Below are positions 36,292 to 44,879 of a DNA stretch of 64,000 nucleotides, one piece after another. Both the position numbers and the translations under genes were made by a program. Positions within the stretch are counted from its first letter, which is position 1; the number at the start of each line of letters is the position of its first letter. The stretch spans positions 62,001 to 126,000 of the forward strand of contig NZ_JALDAY010000014.1 in the NCBI RefSeq assembly GCF_022698165.1. Direction: 5' to 3'. Source of the DNA: Streptomyces cylindrosporus. GTDB lineage: Bacteria > Actinomycetota > Actinomycetes > Streptomycetales > Streptomycetaceae. A model generated the notes under the pieces. The model searched no databases. It saw nothing but the letters and a program-made list of their open reading frames with translations, and was not told the origin of the DNA.

Positions 36292-37665
36292 ATGTCTACC
36301 GACCAGATCCTCGGGAGCGGACAACTCCCCCTTGCCGGGCGCGACTTGGCAGCCAAGAGGTCCTCCCCCGCGCTCACTCTCACCGCCGCGCTCCTCGGCT
36401 TCGCGCTGATCTGTCTCGACGCGTCCGTGGTGAACGTGGCCCTGCCCGCGATCGGCTCCACCCTCGGCGTCGGGATGTCGGGGCTCCAGTGGGTGGTGGA
36501 CGCGTACACGCTGGCCTTCGCCGCGCTGATGCTGTCCACCGGGGCCTTCGCGGACCGGGCCGGGGCGAGCCGTGCGTTCGCGCTGGGGACCGCCGTGTTC
36601 ACCCTCGCCTCGGCGGTCTGCGGGCTGGCGCCGAACCTGCCGTCCCTGATCGGGGCGCGGGTGGTGCAGGGCGTGGCGGCCGCCGTGGTGCTTCCGGCCT
36701 CGTTGGCGCTGGTGCGGCAGGCGTATCCGGAACCGGCGCGGCGGGCGCGTGCGGTGGCCGCCTGGGCGGCGGGCGGTTCGGCGGCGGTGGCGCTGGGTCC
36801 GGTGGCGGGTGGCCTGCTGACCACGGTGTGGGACTGGCGTGGGATCTTCTTCGTCAATCTGCCGGTGGGCGCGTTGATCCTGGCGCTGCTCGTCCGGGCC
36901 CCGCGCTCCGAACGCCGCCCGGCGCCGCTGGACCTGCCGGGGCAGGCGACGGCGGTGGTGGCGCTCACGGGCCTGACCTTCGCGGTGATCGAGGGCGGCA
37001 CCGCGGGGTGGGCGGCCCTCGCGGTGGCCGTCGTGGCGGCCGTGGTCTTCTTCCGGGTGGAGGCGCGCAGCCCGCACCCGGTCGTCCCGCTCGGTCTCTT
37101 CCGCAATCGGACGGTGGCCGTGGCGGTGGCGGCGGGCGCGGCGGTGAGCGTGGCCTTCTACAGCGTGGTGTTCGTCTTCTCGCTCTTCTTCCAGCAGGTC
37201 CAGGGCCTGTCCGCGCTGCGCGCCGGGCTGGCGTTCCTGCCGATGACGGGCCTGATCGCGGTGACGAACGTGGTCGCGGGCAAGCTCGCGGGACGGTACG
37301 GGGCGAGGCTGCCGATGCTGATCGGGCAGGCCCTGGCCGTCGTGGGACTGCTCGTGCTGCTGTACGTCGACGCCGGGACGTCGTCCGCCCTGACGGCCGT
37401 GCTGCTCGTGCCGCTGGCGCTCGGGTGCGCGCTGACGGTGCCGCCCCTGACCGCCGCGATGATGGACGCCGTACCGGCGGAGCGGGCCGGACTCGCGGCG
37501 GGGGTGCTCAACTCGGCGCGGCAGGTGGCGGGCGGGCTGGGGATCGCCGTCTTCGGGACGCTGGTCTCCGGCGGTTTCGTCGACGGCATGCGGTTGAGCC
37601 TGGCCGTCGGCGCGGCCCTGCTGCTGGTGACCTTCGGGCTCAGCTTCCGTCTCGCAGGTCGCTAG
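36292..37665 (+). CDS. MFS drug exporter, DHA2 (14-helix) type
   Basis: A 457-aa major facilitator of the drug:H+ antiporter type. The N-terminal half holds LICLDASVVNVALPAIG (motif D1) and the A-type loop GAFADRAGASRAFALG; the motif C-like GPVAGGLLTTVWDWRGIFFVNLPVG follows. Hydropathy suggests about 14 helices. The start is uncertain: GGAGG is only 1 nt from this ATG and no better site is seen. Its last 26 bp overlap the convergent DUF1349 gene. Likely regulated by the divergent GlxA-type regulator. Confidence 0.9.
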   Translation: MSTDQILGSGQLPLAGRDLAAKRSSPALTLTAALLGFALICLDASVVNVALPAIGSTLGVGMSGLQWVVDAYTLAFAALMLSTGAFADRAGASRAFALGTAVFTLASAVCGLAPNLPSLIGARVVQGVAAAVVLPASLALVRQAYPEPARRARAVAAWAAGGSAAVALGPVAGGLLTTVWDWRGIFFVNLPVGALILALLVRAPRSERRPAPLDLPGQATAVVALTGLTFAVIEGGTAGWAALAVAVVAAVVFFRVEARSPHPVVPLGLFRNRTVAVAVAAGAAVSVAFYSVVFVFSLFFQQVQGLSALRAGLAFLPMTGLIAVTNVVAGKLAGRYGARLPMLIGQALAVVGLLVLLYVDAGTSSALTAVLLVPLALGCALTVPPLTAAMMDAVPAERAGLAAGVLNSARQVAGGLGIAVFGTLVSGGFVDGMRLSLAVGAALLLVTFGLSFRLAGR

Positions 37666-38248
37666 GCCAGTTGGGCCGGAACTCGATGTGGTCGTACGTC
37701 ACCACGCACCCCTCCCCCATCGGCGACTGCGTCATGAAGCCGACCAGGGCCGCGTCCGTCTCCTTCTCGCTGCCCAGGGTGAACAGGCGGACGAAGGTCC
37801 AGCGCCGGCCGTCGCGGGAGGCGTGGAAGGCGAAGGCACGCCCGGTGCGGCTGACCCGCAGCCACACCGAACTGCCGTCCACCGTGAAGGAGTTGGCGTC
37901 GTCGGAGTGTCCCCGGGTGACCACCGTGCAGACGGTGGGCACGTCCGGGGAGTTCTCCAGGCAGAGCTTGGCCCAGGCGTGCTCGCCGACATGGACGTAG
38001 AACACCCCCGCGTCGAAGGCCGCCGCGAAGCCGACGGTGACCCGGGCGATCAGCTGGAAGTCCCCTTCGGGCCAGCCCAGCAGCCGGGGCGCGTCGGAGG
38101 CGGGCTCCAGCGCCTCCCCGGTGGGCGGGACGAAACGGTCCTGCCGGGGTCCGGCCCAGCCGGTGAGGATGCCGTCCTCGTAGGACCAGTTGCCCTCGGG
38201 GCCGTATGTGCGGAGGGCGAAGGGGAGTTCGGGAAGTTCCACGTCCAT
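37640..38248 (-). CDS. DUF1349-family protein
   Basis: A 202-aa beta-sandwich (concanavalin-like) protein. Conserved pieces are GWPEGDFQLIARVTVGFAAAFDAGVFYVH, WAKLCLENSPDVPTVCTVVTRGHSDDANS and FTLGSEKETDAALVGFMTQSPMGEG, typical of DUF1349 (YihR/Gal80-side proteins of unknown role). No signal peptide. Convergent overlap of 26 bp with the MFS gene. Confidence 0.85.
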   Translation of the reverse strand: MDVELPELPFALRTYGPEGNWSYEDGILTGWAGPRQDRFVPPTGEALEPASDAPRLLGWPEGDFQLIARVTVGFAAAFDAGVFYVHVGEHAWAKLCLENSPDVPTVCTVVTRGHSDDANSFTVDGSSVWLRVSRTGRAFAFHASRDGRRWTFVRLFTLGSEKETDAALVGFMTQSPMGEGCVVTYDHIEFRPNWPSDLRDGS

Positions 38249-38274
38249 GGAGGGAGTGTGTCAGGTGCCGGTGG

Positions 38275-39804
38275 TCACCGTTCCAGGCGGCCGTTGAATC
38301 GGCGCGGGAGGCCGAGCGGGTTGTCGTCGCGCAGCTCGGGCGGCAGCAGCGCCTCGGGGGCGCCCTGGTACGTCACCGGCCGCATCCACCGCTCGATGGC
38401 GGTGCCGCCGACGGAGGTGGAGGTCGAGGTCGTCGCCGGGTACGGGCCGCCGTGGTGCTGGGCCGGGGCCACCGCGACGCCGGTCGGCCAGCCGTTGACC
38501 AGCACGCGCCCGGCCAGCGGCGTCAGTTCGGCCAGCAGCTCGGGGCCGCGGCCCTCGCCGGCCGCCTCCTCCGTCGACAGGTGGACGGTCGCCGTGAGGT
38601 TGCCCGGCAGCCGGGAGAGCACGGCCTGAGCCTGGGCCTCGTCCTCGTACCGGGCGACGACGGTGACCGGCCCGAAGCACTCCTCCAGGAGCAGGTCGTA
38701 CGCCCCCTCCTCGGCCAGCTTGTCCGCGCCCACCGTCAGGAAGCCCGCGCTCACCGTGTGCTCGCCGCCCGCCCCGGGGGTCACCGGCGACTCGACGTCG
38801 GGCAGTTCGGTGCGCTCGGCGACGCCGGCGAGGAAGTTGTCGCGCATGCGGTGGTCGAGCAGTACGCCCGCGTCGGTGTCGCTGACCGCGTCCGTCAGGG
38901 ACTTGACCAGCCGGTCGCCGGCCGCGCCGCTCGGCGCGAGCACCAGACCGGGCTTCACGCAGAACTGTCCGACGCCCAGCGTCATGGACCCGGCCAGGCC
39001 GGTGCCGATGGCCTCAGCGCGCTCGGCCGCCGCGGCCTCCGTGACGAGCACGGGGTTGAGGGAGCCCAGCTCGCCGTGGAAGGGGATCGGGACCGGGCGC
39101 GCGGCGGCCGCGTCGAAGAGGGCGCGGCCTCCTCGTACCGACCCGGTGAAGCCGGCCGCGGCGACCAGCGGGTGCTTGACCAGCTCGACGCCCGCCTCGA
39201 AGCCGTGCACCAGGCCGACCACGCCCTCGGGGATGCCGTGCGCGGCGGCGGCGCGGCGCAGCACCTTGGCGACGTACTCGGACAGGGCCGGGTGGTCGGG
39301 GTGGGCCTTGACGACGACCGGGCAGCCCGCGGCCAGGGCGCTCGCGGTGTCGCCGCCGGCGACGGAGAAGGCGAAGGGGAAGTTGGAGGCCGAGTAGACG
39401 GCGACGACGCCGAGCGGCACCTTGTAGCGGCGCAGGTCCGGGATGGGCGGGGTCGCGGTGTCGTCGGGATGGTTGATGATCACGTCGAGGAAGGCGCCCT
39501 CGTCGACGATGTCCGCGAAGGCGCGCAACTGGTAGCAGGTGCGGGCGAGTTCGCCGGTGAGCCGGACCGGGCCGAGCGCGGTCTCCGCGTCGGCGGTCTC
39601 CACGAGCCCGTCCTTGGCGGCCTCCAGCTGCTCGGCGGCGGTGCGCAGGAAGGCGGCGCGGACGGCGCGGTCGGCGAGCGAGGAGCGCGCCGCGTGCGCC
39701 GCGCGGACGGTGGCGTCCACCTCCTGGGCTGTGGCCTCCACCGCAACCTGTTCCCGCTGCTTCCCGGTTCGGGGGTCGACACTCCAGACTGGTGCTGCTG
39801 CCAC
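38275..39804 (-). CDS. Aldehyde dehydrogenase (NADP+), 2-oxoglutarate semialdehyde dehydrogenase-like
   Basis: A 509-aa aldehyde dehydrogenase. NAD(P) binding and catalysis are seen in GVVAVYSASNFPFAFSVAGGD, GFTGSVRGGRALFD, the general base Glu in FHGELGSLNPV and the catalytic Cys in GVGQFCVKPGLVL. Close relatives oxidise 2-oxoglutarate semialdehyde in pentose, glucarate or galactarate catabolism. Start: GTG with GGAGGGA 7 nt upstream; a longer frame from an ATG 54 nt earlier has no ribosome-binding site and runs toward the operator. Divergent from an IclR regulator. Confidence 0.88.
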   Translation of the reverse strand: MAAAPVWSVDPRTGKQREQVAVEATAQEVDATVRAAHAARSSLADRAVRAAFLRTAAEQLEAAKDGLVETADAETALGPVRLTGELARTCYQLRAFADIVDEGAFLDVIINHPDDTATPPIPDLRRYKVPLGVVAVYSASNFPFAFSVAGGDTASALAAGCPVVVKAHPDHPALSEYVAKVLRRAAAAHGIPEGVVGLVHGFEAGVELVKHPLVAAAGFTGSVRGGRALFDAAAARPVPIPFHGELGSLNPVLVTEAAAAERAEAIGTGLAGSMTLGVGQFCVKPGLVLAPSGAAGDRLVKSLTDAVSDTDAGVLLDHRMRDNFLAGVAERTELPDVESPVTPGAGGEHTVSAGFLTVGADKLAEEGAYDLLLEECFGPVTVVARYEDEAQAQAVLSRLPGNLTATVHLSTEEAAGEGRGPELLAELTPLAGRVLVNGWPTGVAVAPAQHHGGPYPATTSTSTSVGGTAIERWMRPVTYQGAPEALLPPELRDDNPLGLPRRFNGRLER

Positions 39805-39868
39805 CGCGGGTCCCTCCACGTATGTCTTGCGCTCGTCATTGCCGCAGTATCGGGTCATCCACCAGGCT

Positions 39869-39886
39869 CGTTCGATATACTGAACG
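39869..39886. promoter_or_regulatory. Probable IclR-family operator
   Basis: CGTTC-gatatact-GAACG, a perfect 5-bp inverted repeat with an 8-bp AT-rich spacer, lies in the divergent promoter region between the aldehyde dehydrogenase and the IclR gene. IclR-family sites are often short AT-centred palindromes of this size. Confidence 0.55.
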
Positions 39887-39957
39887 CTGTCTCTGATGAT
39901 GAATATGCTGTCGGAGACTATAACTCTGTGTCTCGTCGAACGAAGGGGTCAAGGGCG

Positions 39958-40731
39958 ATGTCGGCAGTCGAGACAGGCGGCGGGGCGCAGGTCAAGTCGG
40001 CGGTGCGCACCGTGGAATTGCTGGAGTACTTCGCCGGCCGCCCCGGTATGCACTCGCTCGCCTCGGTCCAGGAGGCCGTCGGCTATCCCAAGTCCAGCCT
40101 CTACATGCTGCTGCGCACGCTGGTCGAGCTGGGCTGGGTGGAGACGGACGCGACGGGCACGCGGTACGGCATCGGAGTGCGGGCCCTGCTGGTCGGCACC
40201 TCGTACATCGACGGCGACGAGGTGGTCGCGGCGGCCCGGCCCACCCTGGACCGACTCTCGGACGACACCACGGAGACCATCCACCTCGCGCGTCTGGACG
40301 GCACGAACGTGGTCTACCTGGCCACCCGCCAGTCGCAGCACTACCTGCGCCCCTTCACCCGGGTCGGCCGCCGCCTCCCGGCCCACTCGACCTCCCTCGG
40401 CAAGGCGCTGCTGAGCACGTACTCGGACGAGCAGGTCCGCAAGATGCTCCCGGAGACGCTGCCGGCCCTGACCGAGAACACGATCACCGACCGCGAGAAG
40501 CTGATCGAGGAGCTGCACCAGGTCCGCGAGCAGGGCTTCGCCGTCGACCGCGAGGAGAACACGCTGGGGCTGCGCTGCTTCGGCGTGGCGATCCCGTACC
40601 GCACCCCGGCCCGCGACGCGATCAGCTGCTCGGTGCCGGTGGCCCGGCTCACCCCGGCCCACGAGCAGATGGTGAAGGACGCCCTGTTCGACGCGCGCGA
40701 CCGCCTCACCCTGGCGACCCGGAGGCTCTGA
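39958..40731 (+). CDS. IclR-family transcriptional regulator
   Basis: A 257-aa regulator. The N-terminal winged helix-turn-helix is SAVRTVELLEYFAGRPGMHSLASVQEAVG and KSSLYMLLRTLVELGWV. The C-terminal effector domain includes RLPAHSTSLGKALLS and GFAVDREENTLGLRCFGVAIPYR. A GTG ten codons upstream is an alternative start. It probably represses the divergent aldehyde dehydrogenase through the palindrome between them, responding to a sugar-acid intermediate (inference). Confidence 0.92.
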   Translation: MSAVETGGGAQVKSAVRTVELLEYFAGRPGMHSLASVQEAVGYPKSSLYMLLRTLVELGWVETDATGTRYGIGVRALLVGTSYIDGDEVVAAARPTLDRLSDDTTETIHLARLDGTNVVYLATRQSQHYLRPFTRVGRRLPAHSTSLGKALLSTYSDEQVRKMLPETLPALTENTITDREKLIEELHQVREQGFAVDREENTLGLRCFGVAIPYRTPARDAISCSVPVARLTPAHEQMVKDALFDARDRLTLATRRL

Positions 40732-40749
40732 CTCATAGGGTCGGGTCCC

Positions 40750-41229
40750 ATGGACGTCGTACTCCGCGAAGTGCACGACAGCGATCTGCCCGTCTTCTTC
40801 CGGCAGATGAACGATCCCGAGGCCCTGCACATGGCCGCCTTCACCGCGAAGGACCCGGCCGACCGGGACGCCTTCGAGGCCCACTGGAAACGGATCCGGG
40901 CCTCCGAGGCCGTACTGCGCACGATCCTGGCGGACGGTGACGTGGTGGGCAGCGCGGCGGTGTACGGGGAGCCGGGCGAGCGCGAGGTCACCTACTGGGT
41001 GGACCGGGCGTACTGGGGGCGGGGCGTGGCCACGGCCGCGCTGCGGGGGCTGCTGGCGGAGGTGCCGGAGCGCCCGATGTACGCGCGCGCCGCCGCCGAC
41101 AACACCGCCTCCCGGCGGGTCCTGGAGAAGTGCGGCTTCCGGATCACGGCCACGGCGACCGGGTTCGCGAACGCGCGGGGCGCGGAGATCGACGAGGTGG
41201 TGCTGACACTGAAGGCCGAGGACGGCTAG
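40750..41229 (+). CDS. GNAT-family N-acetyltransferase
   Basis: A 159-aa acetyltransferase resembling the RimJ/RimL type. It starts LREVHDSDLPVFFRQMNDPEA; the acetyl-CoA loop is VTYWVDRAYWGRGVATAALRGLL, followed by AAADNTASRRVLEKCGF. It lies 18 bp after the IclR gene on the same strand. Its TAG stop is part of a CTAG that is duplicated at the far side of the adjoining repeat element. Substrate unknown. Confidence 0.88.
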   Translation: MDVVLREVHDSDLPVFFRQMNDPEALHMAAFTAKDPADRDAFEAHWKRIRASEAVLRTILADGDVVGSAAVYGEPGEREVTYWVDRAYWGRGVATAALRGLLAEVPERPMYARAAADNTASRRVLEKCGFRITATATGFANARGAEIDEVVLTLKAEDG

Positions 41230-41383
41230 GGAGTGTCCGGCGGATCGGGCCGGCACCGAGCAGCGGTGGTTTGTCAGCGCACGTGAGCGGGGGCTGCAAG
41301 GCGGAGGACGGCGCCGACGCGGTGGGGCACCTCCCGGCCGAAGGCCAGCCCCCGCGACACCGGCATGATCCGCCGGACAGGCT
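41230..41383. mobile_element. MITE-like element with terminal inverted repeats and CTAG target duplication
   Basis: A 154-bp non-coding stretch with imperfect terminal inverted repeats: 41230-41246 (GGAGTGTCCGGCGGATC) against the reverse complement of 41367-41383 (AGCCTGTCCGGCGGATC), 14 of 17 matching. It is flanked on both sides by CTAG (41226-41229 and 41384-41387), a 4-bp target duplication as made by several IS5-type transposases. There is no transposase gene, so it would have to be moved in trans. The interior is GC-rich with short stems. I recall similar ends in Streptomyces genomes, not verified here. Confidence 0.65.
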
Positions 41384-41695
41384 CTAGCCCGCGGCCACGA
41401 CCGCCTCGATCAGGCCCGGGAATCTGTGGTCCAGGTCCTCCTTGCGCAGGCGCATGTACAGCCCGTTGCCGGCGTCGCGCTGGTACACCAGGCCCGCCTC
41501 GCGCAGCACGCGCCAGTGCCGGGTGCGGCTGGACTTGCTCACCGGCAGGTCGAAGGAGGCGCACAGCCGCTCCTCGTCGGGGCGCTCGGCCAGTTCGGCC
41601 ACGACGCGGCGCCGGTTCGGGTCGGCCAGCGCCAGGAGGACGGGCCCCACTTCGAGTTCCTCGGCGCGTGGATGCGCCAACTCGCCTTCTGTCAT
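41384..41695 (-). CDS. ArsR-family transcriptional regulator
   Basis: A 103-aa winged helix-turn-helix protein (LALADPNRRRVVAELAERPD; LPVSKSSRTRHWRVLREAGLVYQRDAGNGLYMRLR). No typical metal-binding Cys cluster is visible; a single Cys lies in EERLCASFDL, so it may not be a metal sensor. Start: ATG with GAGGGAG about 5 nt upstream; longer frames extend through the operator and are ignored. Two perfect palindromes 16-66 bp upstream suggest autoregulation. Its TAG stop lies in the CTAG duplicated by the adjoining MITE-like element. Confidence 0.9.
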   Translation of the reverse strand: MTEGELAHPRAEELEVGPVLLALADPNRRRVVAELAERPDEERLCASFDLPVSKSSRTRHWRVLREAGLVYQRDAGNGLYMRLRKEDLDHRFPGLIEAVVAAG

Positions 41696-41710
41696 GCCGA
41701 CTCCCTCGAC

Positions 41711-41761
41711 AAGGTACGCACACGCGCGTACCTTCATAGAGGTACGCGCCTTGGCGTACCT
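41711..41761. promoter_or_regulatory. Tandem palindromic operator upstream of arsR
   Basis: Two perfect inverted repeats of the same sequence: AAGGTACGC-N6-GCGTACCTT (41711-41734) and AGGTACGC-N6-GCGTACCT (41740-41761). Their centres are 28 bp apart. They lie between the ArsR gene and a small divergent ORF, so they probably bind the ArsR dimer and control both directions. Confidence 0.8.
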
Positions 41762-41780
41762 TACCGCTTCCGGGGGAGTC

Positions 41781-41882
41781 ATGTCCGCGCCCGTATCACC
41801 GCGCCGCCGTGTCCTGTCACGCATCGGCCTGTCGCTTCGCAGGCTCCTGCTCGCCGAGCACTCACCCTTCATGACCCTCTGA
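41781..41882 (+). CDS. Possible 33-aa basic microprotein, divergent from arsR
   Basis: A short ORF that begins MSAPVSPRRRVLSRIGLSL, continues RRLLLAEHSPF and ends MTL. It starts 20 bp after the second palindrome and is read away from arsR. GGGGGAG precedes the ATG but very close (about 2 nt). The middle could form a basic amphipathic helix (Arg and Leu alternating). A real gene is supported only by its position under the operator; it could be a chance ORF or a leader of the transpeptidase gene 75 bp downstream. Confidence 0.35.
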   Translation: MSAPVSPRRRVLSRIGLSLRRLLLAEHSPFMTL

Positions 41883-41956
41883 CTTCCATGAACACCCGAT
41901 GAGAAATCAGGTCGGACGGGAACGATCCGGACCGCACCGCTCGTCTTCCCAGCGGG

Positions 41957-43408
41957 ATGAACAAGACGATCAGGCGGACCTCCGTCTTCGTGCTGCTGCT
42001 CGTGTTCGCGCTGCTGGTCAGGGCGACATGGGTGCAGTTCTACGACGGCAAGGCCCTAGCGGACGACAAGGACAACCGGCGCAACGCGATCGAGACGTAC
42101 GCGGAGCCGCTCGGGAACATCATCGTGGCCGGGGAGTCGATCACCGGCTCGGCGCGCACCAGCGGCGGCGACCTCGCGTACAAGCGCACGTACAAGGACG
42201 GCAAGCTGTACGCGGCGGTGACGGGCTACGCCTCGCAGGCGTACGCGCCGACGCAGCTGGAGGGCATCTACCAGGACCTGCTCAACGGCACGGACAGCAG
42301 CCTGAAGACGGTCATGGACACGATCACCGACAAGCGCGCCGATCCGGGCAACGTGGTCACGACGATCGACCCGGACGTGCAGAAGGCCGCCTATGACGCG
42401 CTCGGCGACAAGAAGGGCGCGGCCGTCGCGATCGACCCCAAGACCGGCAGGATCCTGGGCGTGGTGTCGACACCGTCGTACGACCCCTCGTCGCTGACCG
42501 ACGCCAACACGGCCGGTACCGCCTGGAAGAAGCTCAACGCCGACCCGGACAAGCCGCTCACCAACCGCGCGCTGCGGCAGCCGCTGCCGCCGGGGTCGAC
42601 GTTCAAGCTGGTCGTGGCAGCGGCCGCGCTGGAGGACGGGCTGTACTCGTCGGTGGACGAGAAGACGGACAGCCCGGACCCCTACACGCTGCCGGGCACG
42701 GTCACGCCGCTGAGCAACGAGAGCAAGTCCGCGCCCTGCGAGAACGCCTCGATCCGCGTCGCGCTGCAGTACTCGTGCAACACCGTCTTCGCGAAGATGG
42801 CCGTCGACCTCGGCCAGGACAAGGTGCGGGCGATGGCCGAGAAGTTCGGCTTCAACGACACCGAGCAGGACGTGCCGGTGCGGGCCTACACCAGCGTCTA
42901 CCCCAAGGACATGAACAAGTCGTCGACGGCCCTGACGGGCATCGGCCAGTACGACGTCACGGCGACGCCGCTCCAGATGGCCATGGTGTCCGCCGCTATC
43001 GCCAACGGCGGCAAGCTGGTCTCGCCGCACATGGTCTCGCAGATCACCGACAGCGGCGGTGACGTGCTGAAGAACTACGACGACAGCGCGAGCACGAAGG
43101 AGATCGTCAGCTCCTCGACCGCGGAGCAGCTCCAGTCGGCGATGCAGACGGTCGTCGAGCAGGGCACCGGTACGAACGCGCGGATATCGGGCGCGACGGT
43201 GGGCGGCAAGACGGGTACGGCCCAGCACGGCGAGAACAACAGCCAGACGCCGTACGCCTGGTTCACGTCCTACGCCAAGGCCGGCGACAAGGAGGTCGCC
43301 GTGGCGGTGGTGGTCGAACAGTCGAACGCGGCCCGCTCGGAGGTGAGCGGCAACGGACTGGCCGCCCCCGTGGCCAAGGCCATGATGGAGGCGGCGCTCA
43401 AGAACTAA
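41957..43408 (+). CDS. Penicillin-binding protein, PbpA-like transpeptidase
   Basis: A 483-aa class B penicillin-binding protein. After a single N-terminal membrane helix (about residues 9-25), a dimerisation domain leads to the transpeptidase. The catalytic motifs are intact: SxxK in PPGSTFKLV, SxN in LQYSCNTVFA, and KTG in VGGKTGTAQHGE. Length and the N-terminal pattern (ETYAEPLGNIIVAGESITGS) fit the actinobacterial PbpA group, which acts in peptidoglycan cross-linking in division and sporulation. It stands outside the usual pbpA-rodA cluster, so it is probably an additional paralogue. The start is inferred by family length. Confidence 0.92.
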   Translation: MNKTIRRTSVFVLLLVFALLVRATWVQFYDGKALADDKDNRRNAIETYAEPLGNIIVAGESITGSARTSGGDLAYKRTYKDGKLYAAVTGYASQAYAPTQLEGIYQDLLNGTDSSLKTVMDTITDKRADPGNVVTTIDPDVQKAAYDALGDKKGAAVAIDPKTGRILGVVSTPSYDPSSLTDANTAGTAWKKLNADPDKPLTNRALRQPLPPGSTFKLVVAAAALEDGLYSSVDEKTDSPDPYTLPGTVTPLSNESKSAPCENASIRVALQYSCNTVFAKMAVDLGQDKVRAMAEKFGFNDTEQDVPVRAYTSVYPKDMNKSSTALTGIGQYDVTATPLQMAMVSAAIANGGKLVSPHMVSQITDSGGDVLKNYDDSASTKEIVSSSTAEQLQSAMQTVVEQGTGTNARISGATVGGKTGTAQHGENNSQTPYAWFTSYAKAGDKEVAVAVVVEQSNAARSEVSGNGLAAPVAKAMMEAALKN

Positions 43409-43427
43409 CCAGGAACTGTCCGGTCGC

Positions 43428-44879
43428 CTACTTCACGCCGAGGATCTGCTCCACCGGGTCGATCGCGAAGTACACCAGGAACAGGGCGGACACGCCCCAC
43501 AGCAGCCAGTGCACCTCCTTCGCCTTGCCCAGGACCGCCTTGATGACGACGTAGGCCAGGAAGCCCGCGCCGATGCCGTCCGTGATCGAGTACGTGAACG
43601 GCATCGCGGCGATGGTCAGGAACGCCGGGATGGCGATCTCGTACCGGTCCCAGTCGATGTGCTTGACGTGGGTCATCATCAGGAACCCGACCGCGATCAG
43701 GGCGGGCGCGGCGGCCTGGAGCGGGACGATCGTCAGGATCGGTGTCAGGAAGAGCGCGAGGCCGAAGAGGCCGCCGGTGATCAGGTTCGCGAAGCCGGTG
43801 CGGGCGCCTTCGCCGACGCCCGCCGCCGATTCGATGTACGCGGTGTTGGAGGAGGCCGACCCGAGTCCGCCCGCGACCGCCGCCGCGCCGTCGATGAACA
43901 GCACGCGCCCGATCCCCGGCACCTGACCCTGCTCGTCGAGCAGCCCGGCCTCCGCGCTGATGCCGACGATCGTGCCCATGGCATCGAAGAAGTCGGACAG
44001 GATCAGCGTGAAGACGAGCAGTACGGCGGTGAGGATGCCGGCCTTCGCGAAGCCGCCGAACAGGCTGAAGTGACCGACCAGTCCGAAGTCGGGCGTGGAG
44101 ACGATCTTGTCGGGCACGTGCGGGGTGGTCAGGCCCCAGCTCTTGATGTCGGCGACCGCGTCGATGATGATCGCGACGATCGTCATGGTGACGATGCTGA
44201 TCAGGATCGCGCCCTTCACCTTGCGCGCGAGCAGCGCGATGGTGAGCAGCACGCCGAGACAGAACACGAGGACGGGCCAGCCGGTGAGCCGGCCGACCGC
44301 GCCCAGCTGCACGGGCACGGTGGTCTGCGCGGCGTCCGGGATCCGGCTGACGAACCCCGCGTCGACGAAGCCGATGAAGGCGATGAACAGCCCGATGCCG
44401 ACGCCGATGGCCTGCTTGAGCTGCTGCGGAATCGCGTCCATGATCGCTTTCCGCAGCCCGGTGACGACCAGGACGCAGATCAGGATGCCCTCGAGGACGA
44501 CGAGCCCCATCGCGTCGGCCCAGCTCATCAGCGGCGCCAGCTGGAAGGCGACGACGGCGTTCAGACCGAGGCCGGCGGCGATGGCGAGCGGGAGGTTGCC
44601 GCCGACGCCCATGATGATCGTCATCACACAGGCCACCAGGGCGGTGGCGGTGACGAGTTGGCCGGTGTCGAGGGTGTGCCCGAACTTGTCCTTCGCGCTG
44701 CCCAGGATGATGGGATTCAGGACAAGGATGTAGGCCATCGTGAAGAACGTGGCGAAGCCGCCGCGTATCTCCCGGCCGACGGTGGATCCCCGTTCGGAGA
44801 TCCTGAAGAACCGGTCGACGCCGTTCACCCCTGGCGGCGCGGCACTTGGGCCGGCGGTCGCCCTCTTCGTCTCGGACAT
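43428..44879 (-). CDS. NCS2-family purine permease (AzgA-like)
   Basis: A 483-aa membrane transporter for guanine/hypoxanthine/adenine-type bases. About 13 helices. Family motifs: FFTMAYILVLNPIIL near residue 45, LAIAAGLGLNAVVAFQ, FFDAMGTIVGISAEAGLLDEQGQ, SASSNTAYIESAAGVGEGARTG and MMTHVKHIDW. The ATG follows a 230-bp non-coding gap shared with the divergent sigma factor; the promoter presumably lies there. Convergent with the transpeptidase gene (19 bp between stops). Confidence 0.93.
   Translation of the reverse strand: MSETKRATAGPSAAPPGVNGVDRFFRISERGSTVGREIRGGFATFFTMAYILVLNPIILGSAKDKFGHTLDTGQLVTATALVACVMTIIMGVGGNLPLAIAAGLGLNAVVAFQLAPLMSWADAMGLVVLEGILICVLVVTGLRKAIMDAIPQQLKQAIGVGIGLFIAFIGFVDAGFVSRIPDAAQTTVPVQLGAVGRLTGWPVLVFCLGVLLTIALLARKVKGAILISIVTMTIVAIIIDAVADIKSWGLTTPHVPDKIVSTPDFGLVGHFSLFGGFAKAGILTAVLLVFTLILSDFFDAMGTIVGISAEAGLLDEQGQVPGIGRVLFIDGAAAVAGGLGSASSNTAYIESAAGVGEGARTGFANLITGGLFGLALFLTPILTIVPLQAAAPALIAVGFLMMTHVKHIDWDRYEIAIPAFLTIAAMPFTYSITDGIGAGFLAYVVIKAVLGKAKEVHWLLWGVSALFLVYFAIDPVEQILGVK

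Noticed and set aside
41696..41872. N-terminal extension of ArsR
   Set aside because: It would run through both palindromes and has no ribosome-binding site. The shorter ATG gives the normal ArsR length and a proper site.
41442..41882. Long forward ORF covering the arsR antisense strand and the 33-aa peptide
   Set aside because: The upstream part is a shadow of arsR and crosses the operator palindromes. Only the last 33 codons could be a gene.
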